Below, one piece after another: positions 1-5,597 of a stretch of 11,377 bases of DNA. The translations under genes and the position numbers were made by a program. Where the stretch lies: assembly GCA_027415455.1 (NCBI GenBank), contig DAIBSV010000059.1, positions 1 through 11,377 of the forward strand. The letters are read 5' to 3'. Each line of letters starts with the position of its first letter. Positions within the stretch are counted from its first letter, which is position 1. The stretch is from Nitrospirota bacterium. GTDB lineage: Bacteria > Nitrospirota_A > Leptospirillia > Leptospirillales > Leptospirillaceae. Under the pieces are notes generated by a model, which did no database searches, was not told the origin of the DNA, and was given only the letters and a program-made list of their open reading frames with translations.

Positions 1-60
1 CCGGAAGGTCCTCCTTCACGATCTTAGCCCGGTCCAGTTTGCCGACATGTATGCCCAGAC
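1..60. repeat. Exact direct copy of an internal segment of the restriction-modification gene
   Basis: These 60 bases are identical to 966-1025 inside the restriction-modification gene, and identity stops abruptly at base 61. The copy encodes the same residues in the same frame (RKVLLHDLSPVQFADMYAQT). It then runs, still in frame, into an unrelated sequence beginning RTITLFDHSHAF. Because the window starts inside the copy, its true length is unknown. It may be the remnant of a second, truncated gene copy, or a chimeric join made during amplification or assembly. The perfect identity and edge location make the artefact reading the more likely one. Confidence 0.9.
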
Positions 61-61
61 A

Positions 62-220
62 AGAACGATAACTTTATTCGATCATAGCCATGCATTTTTA
101 GCTGGTCAAGATCCGACTCAATGGCTCAATGATAACCAAGACTCCATTGGTATAGGTAATCACTGTTTGGTCCCTCATATTTCGAACATAAATTTTGGAA
201 GAGGAATGAGCGATTTTTAA
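62..220 (+). pseudogene. C-terminal fragment of an unidentified protein, possibly HipA-like kinase
   Basis: This is an open frame ending at TAA (218-220) with no start of its own in the window. It reads RTITLFDHSHAFLAGQ and later GNHCLVP before the stop. The pattern of hydrophobic residues, then D-H-S-H-A-F, then a helix-like stretch, resembles the metal-binding end of kinase-like folds of the HipA_2 (HipA-like kinase) type. That assignment is from memory of the motif and is tentative. The segment is more A/T-rich than the genes to its right. Upstream, the frame is fused to the 60-base copy of the restriction-modification gene, so the real N-terminal part is missing or lies outside the window. 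It could instead be a decayed gene end. Confidence 0.4.
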
Positions 221-313
221 CCGAACAATCTTGAAATGTCAATCAGAGGAAAGGCACTTCCCGAAGGAAGACCGTCGAGGTTCTTCGATCTATATTCTTT
301 CATCCCGCCTCTG

Positions 314-343
314 TTGTTCCCTCCTCCTCATTTCTTCTATTAT
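314..343 (+). promoter_or_regulatory. Candidate sigma70-like promoter for the restriction-modification gene
   Basis: TTGTTC (314-319) and TATTAT (338-343) are separated by 18 bases, a reasonable match to a -35/-10 pair. The implied transcript would start near 350, giving a leader of about 38 bases that carries the CCGGAGG ribosome binding site before the ATG at 388. The surrounding 221-387 stretch has no convincing gene and is rich in pyrimidine runs on the plus strand. A short palindrome, CGCTAGCG, lies just downstream (about 345-352). The assignment rests on consensus resemblance only. Confidence 0.35.
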
Positions 344-387
344 GACGCTAGCGCCTATTTTCTCTCGATTTCTTCTCCGGAGGTTGC

Positions 388-3300
388 ATGAAGATCTTTC
401 GAGATTATCTGAAACAGATCCAGTCTGGGTTCATCACGGGACAGGCGACGGAACACTCCTACCGTCCTGCCCTCAAGACCCTCCTGGAATCGCTCGAATC
501 CGGGATCGAAGCCATTAACGAACCTCGCCGGATTTCTTGTGGAGCCCCGGATTTCATCGTCTCCCGAAAGGGGGTTCCTCTTGGATACATCGAAACCAAA
601 GATCTCGGAATTTCTCTTGACGACATCGAAAAATCCGAACAGATCCTCCGCTACCGGAACAGCCTTCCCAACCTGATCCTGACTGACTATCTCTCCTTCC
701 GTCGCTATGTGGACGGAATCCTTCGGCAAGAGATCCGGATCGGTCGGATTGTCTCTTCAGGAAAGATCCAACCCTTACCGGACAATTTCCCAGCCTTTTC
801 TGATCTTCTTTCCCAATTTCTAGAGAGTCTCTCTCCAGGTGTCATGAGTTCCCAAGACCTGGCCATCCGCATGGCCGGGAAAGCCCAACTGATCCGGGAC
901 ATCATCGGGAAAACCTTTGAGACCGAAAGCACCGAGGGGGCCTTGCACGGGCAACTGGGGTCCTTCCGGAAGGTCCTCCTTCACGATCTTAGCCCGGTCC
1001 AGTTTGCCGACATGTATGCCCAGACGATCTGCTACGGACTCTTCGCCGCCCGATGCAATGATCAATCGGAGGGAAACTTCACCCGTCAGCAAGCGGCCTA
1101 TGACCTTCCCAAGACCAACCCATTCCTTCGAAAACTCTTCGGCCACATGGCTGGGCCAGAACTCGATGACCGGATTGCCTGGATCGTGGACGACCTGGCC
1201 GAACTCCTGAACAGGTCTGACATTAAGACGATCCTAAAGGACTTTGGAAAAGGGGAAGGGAAGGAAGATCCGGTGGTGCATTTTTACGAGACCTTCCTAT
1301 CCCATTATGATCCAAAACTCCGGGAAATGCGGGGGGTTTACTATACGCCTGAGCCGGTCGTCTCTTACATAGTCCGGAGCGTGGACCGGATTCTCAAGTC
1401 CGCCTTCGGACTCCCGAATGGTCTATCCGATTCTTCCAGGATTGAAGTCCGCCAAGGGAAGGAAAAGATCGAGACCCACCGGGTCCACATTCTGGACCCG
1501 GCTACTGGGACAGGGACATTCCTCTATGAGGCGATTCTGAACATTTATGAATCCTTCAAAGGAAACGAGGGGCTCTGGCCGGGGTACGTTTCCGACCATC
1601 TTTTGCCCCGGATTCACGGGTTCGAGCTTCTCATGGCTCCCTACGCCATCGCTCATCTGAAACTGGGCCTGGAACTCAACCGTCTGGGTTATGACTTCCG
1701 TTCGGAAGAACGGTTGAGAGTCTATCTGACCAATACTCTAGAAGATCCTAATCCGTTTTCCGGTGTCCCCCTGTTCATGCGCTGGCTGGCGGATGAAACC
1801 AATAATGCAGACAAGGTGAAACGAAAATATCCCATCATGGTGGTTCTCGGTAATCCGCCCTATTCCGGGCATTCGGCAAACAAGGGAAGATGGATTAGTG
1901 AATTGGTAGATTCTTACAAGGATGGATGTCCTGAGTTATTCAAACCCGGACAAGCCAAATGGTTAAAAGACGACTATGTGAAGTTCTTTCGGTTTGCCCA
2001 GTGGAGGATTGAGAAAACAGGATACGGGATTCTGGCGTTTGTCACCAACCATGGATATCTGGACAACCCCACCTTCCGGGGGATGCGAAAAAGTCTCATG
2101 GATTCGTTTGATGATCTCTATTTTCTGGACCTTCACGGCAACAGCAAGAAGAAAGAGAAAACGCCGGACGAAAAACCGGACAAGAATGTTTTCGACATCC
2201 AACAGGGAGTGGCGATAGGAATCTTCGTCAAACGACAAATCCGGGCTAACAAAAAGAAAGGTCCACGCCTATTCCACGCCAACCTCTGGGGAGAGCGGGA
2301 AGTAAAATATCAATGGCTGGCATCCAACGATCTGGAATCGACGCCTTGGAGGACGCTATCTCCAAACGCGCCTTCATACCAATTCGTTCCGCAGGATGAA
2401 AATCTTAGGGATGAGTATGAAAAAGGATGGAAATTACCGGATATTTTCAGTGTAAATGGCGATCCAGCACCAGGGATTGTGACCACCCAAGATGATTTTG
2501 CAATTTCATGGACTAAAAATGAAGCAGAATTAAAAGTTGAGGAATTTTTGCAAACCAGCAATGAAGAAGAAGCACGATCTATATTCCGTTTATGTTCTCA
2601 AAATCAATGGAGCTATGATCAAGCAAAATTAAAACTGAGTAAGGGTAACTGGAAATCTGAACTTCTTGCAATTTTATATCGTCCATTTGATATTCGATGG
2701 ACAGTTTTTAATTCAAATGTGGCTGTCCACCGAAGAGAAAGGGTCATGCGCCACATGATTACAGGAAAGAATCTGGGGTTGATTACCTCTCGATCAATCG
2801 AAATAGGAAGAGGATGGGAACACATTTTTTGCACAGAATTCATAATTCAACACCATACAGTTTCCCTCAAGGAAGTGAATTACCTTTTTCCTCTCTACCT
2901 ATTTGAGTCCCCTCCCGAATCCACCCTCTTTTCCAGAAAGCGGAGGGAGCAGGACGCGCCCGTTCGCCATCCCAATCTATCCGAAGAGTTTCTGAAAGAC
3001 CTTTTCGGAAGGCTCAGGATGACTTTCGTTTCCGAAGGGAAAAGGGATCTCAAGGAAACCTTCGGTCCAGAGGACGTGTTTCATTATTTGTATGCAATCC
3101 TCCATTCCCCTACCTACCGGAGCCGATATGCGGGATTCCTGAAGATGGACTTTCCCCGGATTCCGCTCACATCTAATAGAGACCTTTTCCAATTTCTCTG
3201 CGGGCTGGGACAGGAACTTGTGTCTCTTCATCTTCTGGAGAAAGATATCTCAATCATCACCACCTTTCCCGTTCCTGGAGAAAATATTGTGGAATCCATC

Positions 3301-3552
3301 CGATACGAGCCAGAAAACAAGGGACGAGTCTGGATCAATGCAACTCAATATTTTGAAGGCGTCTCGCCCGAGATTTGGAACTTCCATATTGGGGGCTATC
3401 AGGTCTGCCAGAAATGGCTCAAGGATCGGAAGGGGAGACCCTTGGAATATCAAGACCTCATTCACTACCAGAAGATTGTGGCGGCTCTGTCCGAGACGAT
3501 AAGCCTACAGGAAAAGATTGACGAAACGATTGGGAAATGGCCGATAACATGA
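388..3552 (+). CDS. Single-chain type IIG / type ISP-like restriction-modification enzyme
   Basis: This 1054-aa protein carries nuclease, methylase and target recognition in one chain. Near the N-terminus, P54-D55 followed by E69-T-K71 is a PD-(D/E)XK nuclease signature. A helical region follows, then GVYYTP (316-321), typical of the start of gamma-class N6-adenine methyltransferases. The SAM-binding motif I is LDPATGTGTF (369-378), and the catalytic motif IV is NPPY (489-492). The C-terminal part, including LYRPFDIRW (763-771) and GKNLGLITSR, resembles the specificity domain of type ISP enzymes (LlaBIII/LlaGI). The helicase domain of those larger enzymes is absent. The start is well supported by CCGGAGG five bases upstream of ATG. 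The enzyme probably methylates adenine in one strand of an asymmetric site and cuts unmodified DNA. Residues about 671-834 are encoded by visibly more A/T-rich DNA than the flanks, suggesting a swapped recognition segment. The reading frame is intact. Confidence 0.9.
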   Translation: MKIFRDYLKQIQSGFITGQATEHSYRPALKTLLESLESGIEAINEPRRISCGAPDFIVSRKGVPLGYIETKDLGISLDDIEKSEQILRYRNSLPNLILTDYLSFRRYVDGILRQEIRIGRIVSSGKIQPLPDNFPAFSDLLSQFLESLSPGVMSSQDLAIRMAGKAQLIRDIIGKTFETESTEGALHGQLGSFRKVLLHDLSPVQFADMYAQTICYGLFAARCNDQSEGNFTRQQAAYDLPKTNPFLRKLFGHMAGPELDDRIAWIVDDLAELLNRSDIKTILKDFGKGEGKEDPVVHFYETFLSHYDPKLREMRGVYYTPEPVVSYIVRSVDRILKSAFGLPNGLSDSSRIEVRQGKEKIETHRVHILDPATGTGTFLYEAILNIYESFKGNEGLWPGYVSDHLLPRIHGFELLMAPYAIAHLKLGLELNRLGYDFRSEERLRVYLTNTLEDPNPFSGVPLFMRWLADETNNADKVKRKYPIMVVLGNPPYSGHSANKGRWISELVDSYKDGCPELFKPGQAKWLKDDYVKFFRFAQWRIEKTGYGILAFVTNHGYLDNPTFRGMRKSLMDSFDDLYFLDLHGNSKKKEKTPDEKPDKNVFDIQQGVAIGIFVKRQIRANKKKGPRLFHANLWGEREVKYQWLASNDLESTPWRTLSPNAPSYQFVPQDENLRDEYEKGWKLPDIFSVNGDPAPGIVTTQDDFAISWTKNEAELKVEEFLQTSNEEEARSIFRLCSQNQWSYDQAKLKLSKGNWKSELLAILYRPFDIRWTVFNSNVAVHRRERVMRHMITGKNLGLITSRSIEIGRGWEHIFCTEFIIQHHTVSLKEVNYLFPLYLFESPPESTLFSRKRREQDAPVRHPNLSEEFLKDLFGRLRMTFVSEGKRDLKETFGPEDVFHYLYAILHSPTYRSRYAGFLKMDFPRIPLTSNRDLFQFLCGLGQELVSLHLLEKDISIITTFPVPGENIVESIRYEPENKGRVWINATQYFEGVSPEIWNFHIGGYQVCQKWLKDRKGRPLEYQDLIHYQKIVAALSETISLQEKIDETIGKWPIT

Positions 3553-3582
3553 TTGGCTCAGGACCTAAAGAGAGCCCGGACA

Positions 3583-4212
3583 ATGTTGGCCTTTATTGAT
3601 GAAACCGGAGATACCGGTCTCAAGGTCGGACAAGGATCGAGCCCCTACTTTACCATTGCGCTGGTTCTCTTCGAAGATCATGACGAAGCCTTGGCTTGCG
3701 ATCAGAGAATTGGGCTTCTTCGGAGAGAGTTGAACCTTGATTCCCGCTTCGAATTCCATTTTCGAGAAAATTCGGACAAGATTCGTCGGAAGTTCCTTGA
3801 AGCCACTGTCCCATACTCCTTCCAGTATTTGGGATTCGCCCTGAACAAAGATCCCGAGAAACTTTGGGGTCCAGGATTTCAGGTCAAATCCTCCCTCTAC
3901 AAGTTCACATGCGGGAAGGTGTTTGAAAATGCCAAACCCTATCTGTCAAACGCTACGGTCGTTCTCGATTCTTGCGGTTCTGAAACATTTCGGAGCCAAC
4001 TTGCCAAATACCTGAGGCAAAGGATGGAGGATCCAGACCATCAGCGAATTAAAAAGGTGAAGATGGAATCCTCCCATTCAAACAACCTTCTGCAACTCGC
4101 GGATTATGTGGCAGGAGTGATCAACAGGAATGTACAGGGGAAAAAAGATGCTTCCGAGTACTACCGATACGTCGCAGTTAAAGAAGTGGATCTTCGCGTT
4201 TGGCCAAGGTAA
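3583..4212 (+). CDS. DUF3800 domain protein
   Basis: This 209-aa protein starts MLAFIDETGDTG, the characteristic opening of the DUF3800 family, which is predicted to have an RNase H-like fold. Acidic residues matching the family pattern are D6 and E7 near the N-terminus, D129 in VVLDSCG, and D174 in LLQLADYVAG; together they could form a metal-ion nuclease site. The FHF motif around 58-60 is also typical. The frame stays open further upstream to 3553, but the ATG at 3583 places the family's conserved first strand at the N-terminus and is preferred. A ribosome binding site is weak (AAAGAGAG). It lies 30 bases after the restriction-modification stop, so the two are probably cotranscribed. DUF3800 proteins often sit beside defence genes, but no biochemical role is established that I can cite. 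A role alongside the restriction-modification enzyme is inference. Confidence 0.85.
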   Translation: MLAFIDETGDTGLKVGQGSSPYFTIALVLFEDHDEALACDQRIGLLRRELNLDSRFEFHFRENSDKIRRKFLEATVPYSFQYLGFALNKDPEKLWGPGFQVKSSLYKFTCGKVFENAKPYLSNATVVLDSCGSETFRSQLAKYLRQRMEDPDHQRIKKVKMESSHSNNLLQLADYVAGVINRNVQGKKDASEYYRYVAVKEVDLRVWPR

Positions 4213-4219
4213 AAAGAAA

Positions 4220-4279
4220 CCCAACCCCTACTCCCATAAAGGGAGACGCACACCATAAAGGCGACTAGTCAGGGTTGGG
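4220..4279. terminator. Nested hairpin element between converging genes, possible terminator
   Basis: An outer stem of eight perfect pairs (4220-4227 with 4272-4279, CCCAACCC/GGGTTGGG) encloses an inner hairpin CTCCC-ATAAA-GGGAG (4231-4245). It also encloses a short palindrome GACTAGTC (4263-4270). A pyrimidine-rich run, CCTCTTTT, follows about ten bases later on the plus strand. It lies between the end of the DUF3800 gene and the end of the leftward operon, where a transcription stop would be expected. The compound structure is more elaborate than a simple intrinsic terminator, so it may instead be a structured RNA or recombination site. The 4213-4308 gap holds nothing else I can support. 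Confidence 0.4.
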
Positions 4280-4308
4280 CCAATTCCTCTTTTAATATGG
4301 ATCATCAG

Positions 4309-4533
4309 TTAACCGATGTCAATTCCTTCGGTCATGTTTTTTAGAAAGTCTCTTTGAGCCTTCAATTCTCGGGCCAGTCCACGAATCAAGGCTCTAGAGC
4401 CTCCCTTGTTCGCATTTTGGGAGGATTTCTTTTTCCCGTCCGTTGTCCTGGGGCCGGTTGATCTCTTCCATGGTGTCCAGCCGCGAATGAGCCTCGATTG
4501 CCGCTGTCTTTCCTCCTTTGTCCACCGCCTCAA
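4309..4533 (-). CDS. Small basic conserved hypothetical protein, overlaps the preceding gene
   Basis: This 74-aa protein starts with TTG at 4533 behind a purine-rich stretch (AGGGGGAAAGCG). The N-terminal half reads WTKEERQRQSRLIRGW, then PWKRSTGPRTTDGK and SQNANKGG. This R-Q-x-x-L-I-x-x-W/P-W-x-x-S-T-G-P pattern recurs in short proteins of many mobile elements and chromosomes. It is the reason I call this a gene rather than a shadow frame. No function is known to me; the strong positive charge suggests nucleic-acid binding, which is inference. Its first 140 bases overlap, in another frame, the end of the 227-aa gene, so the two are almost certainly cotranscribed. It is the last gene of the leftward operon. 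Confidence 0.7.
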   Translation of the reverse strand: MRRWTKEERQRQSRLIRGWTPWKRSTGPRTTDGKKKSSQNANKGGSRALIRGLARELKAQRDFLKNMTEGIDIG

Positions 4534-5077
4534 CGCTTTCCCCCTTCGATAAAAGTTCGTTCGGCATTTTTCCGGTTTCCTGTGCGCCCGCGATGTTGTT
4601 GTTCACCACCTGTTGACCGGCATTATTCATCTGCCTGACGAAGGTTGCCCCTTGCCGGGGATTCATGATCTCCGAAAGCGTCCGAAGGGTCAGGGAGCAT
4701 TGGGCCTGGGCTTTCAGGGCCATCCGCATGAAAGCTTCGTAATTGGGCATATGCTGTTGAATGGAGGCTTTCCGGAGAAGAGCGGAAAACAAAGCGTCAA
4801 GGGTGGTTGCCTGGCTCATGAGAATCGCTTCCGGCCTGCCCATATCCCCATTCTGAACATCCGCCACAATTTCCCTTAACGTTCCCAAGCTGTCATTGAT
4901 GTCAAAGTCGCGGCCATGGATTTCTTTGTGGAATTGTTCTTGTCCTGCATGGGCTAAAAACTCCGGTTCATGGAACACATCCGAAATCCATCTTTGGGTG
5001 GACTTCTTCCCATCCTCCAGGATAACGAGAGTGTTTTTATCTGCTTTCTCCGCCTTCTTCGCTTTTGCCTTCGTCAT
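4394..5077 (-). CDS. Conserved hypothetical protein of mobile elements (227 aa)
   Basis: The start is clear: GAAAGGAG lies seven bases before ATG, and the ATG overlaps the stop of the upstream 44-aa gene (ATGA). The N-terminus is lysine/alanine-rich (residues 1-14) and likely disordered. The centre (about 87-138) is helical and contains LFSALLRKA and MALKAQAQCSLTLRTLSEI. Then come NPRQGATFVRQMNNAGQQVV and an asparagine run (residues 139-161). The tail is hydrophilic and includes LDTMEEINRPQ (200-210). The NPR-x-x-x-FVRQ-x-N motif followed by a QQVNN-type stretch is familiar from proteins annotated as hypothetical in many proteobacterial and phage genomes. I cannot name its function. No signal peptide or membrane segment is seen. 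Its last 46 codons are shared with the 74-aa gene in a second frame. Confidence 0.8.
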   Translation of the reverse strand: MTKAKAKKAEKADKNTLVILEDGKKSTQRWISDVFHEPEFLAHAGQEQFHKEIHGRDFDINDSLGTLREIVADVQNGDMGRPEAILMSQATTLDALFSALLRKASIQQHMPNYEAFMRMALKAQAQCSLTLRTLSEIMNPRQGATFVRQMNNAGQQVVNNNIAGAQETGKMPNELLSKGESVEAVDKGGKTAAIEAHSRLDTMEEINRPQDNGREKEILPKCEQGRL

Positions 5078-5208
5078 TGTTTTCTCCTTTCGTCTATGTT
5101 CCTGGTCTCCGGTCGATTTCGGGAGCCTATCCCTTTCCGGGGCCTCGTCATGTGGATTAAGGTCCAGGTCGAAAGAATCCCCACGAGAATAAAGACCTCC
5201 TGATTCAT
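5074..5208 (-). CDS. 44-aa single-span membrane microprotein
   Basis: This short frame begins MNQEVFILVGILSTWTLI and ends in a basic, polar tail (residues 21-44, seven or more Arg/Lys). Residues about 5-20 form one hydrophobic segment, and the positive tail implies a cytoplasmic C-terminus. Its ATG (5206-5208) overlaps the TGA of the 130-aa gene, and its own TGA overlaps the ATG of the 227-aa gene. It is therefore locked between two genes by ATGA junctions on both sides, good evidence that it is translated. The purines GGAAGAAAG upstream give a modest ribosome binding site. Size, topology and place in the operon would fit a small regulator or toxin-like protein, but there is no family match and no function is claimed. 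Confidence 0.65.
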   Translation of the reverse strand: MNQEVFILVGILSTWTLIHMTRPRKGIGSRNRPETRNIDERRKQ

Positions 5209-5597
5209 GTTGCTTTCTTCCAAAAAAGTCTGAAAAATTCCCGCTTCGCTTGCTCGTCCGCCTCCCCCCGAGTCAAACCCCCGTCGTATTCGATAATAGC
5301 CGACCGCTCTTCCATTGAGACAAGCCATTCGTTCCGAAGGGTCACGACTTCACCAGTTAAAGGATGGGTGAGCGAGAAGGTATCCTCCCCACGCTCTAAG
5401 ACGATCCCTTCCAGTTCCCCGAAAACAGGGGAGTTAAACCGAACGATCTCCTCTCCCTTGGCCCCTTCCACGATCCGAACAAATCCCTTTTCCGACCACT
5501 GGAGAAGCTTTTCCGGTTCAGCCTCCACCCGGTCCCCTGGCCGGTATTCCTTCCCGGTGGTTTTCACTCGAATGGGACGAATTGCAATGGCCTCCAT
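5205..5597 (-). CDS. Unrecognised 130-aa operon protein
   Basis: The gene starts at an ATG sharing its A with the TGA of the helicase gene (TGATG) and ends overlapping the next start (ATGA), so translation is coupled on both sides. The GGAGGTGG before the start, within the helicase gene, serves as the ribosome binding site. The N-terminal half (MEAIAIRPIRVKTTGKEYRP, then GDRVEAEPEKLLQWSEKGFV) looks like a small beta-barrel. The second half contains a repeat-free beta-rich stretch (LTGEVVTLRNEWLVS) and ends with ERSAIIEYDGGLTRGEADEQ. The E-R-x-A-I-x-E-x-D-G-G-L pattern recurs at the ends of various phage and island proteins. There is no membrane segment. The role is unknown; position directly after primase and helicase suggests an accessory part in replication or copy control, which is inference. 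Confidence 0.75.
   Translation of the reverse strand: MEAIAIRPIRVKTTGKEYRPGDRVEAEPEKLLQWSEKGFVRIVEGAKGEEIVRFNSPVFGELEGIVLERGEDTFSLTHPLTGEVVTLRNEWLVSMEERSAIIEYDGGLTRGEADEQAKREFFRLFWKKAT

Noticed and set aside
231..518. 95-codon plus-strand frame upstream of the restriction-modification gene
   Set aside because: It crosses the well-supported start at 388 in another frame, has no good ribosome binding site, and its composition looks random.
3553..3582. Upstream extension of the DUF3800 gene to an ATT codon
   Set aside because: The family begins at MLAFIDETGD; the ten extra residues are not family-like and ATT is a rare start.
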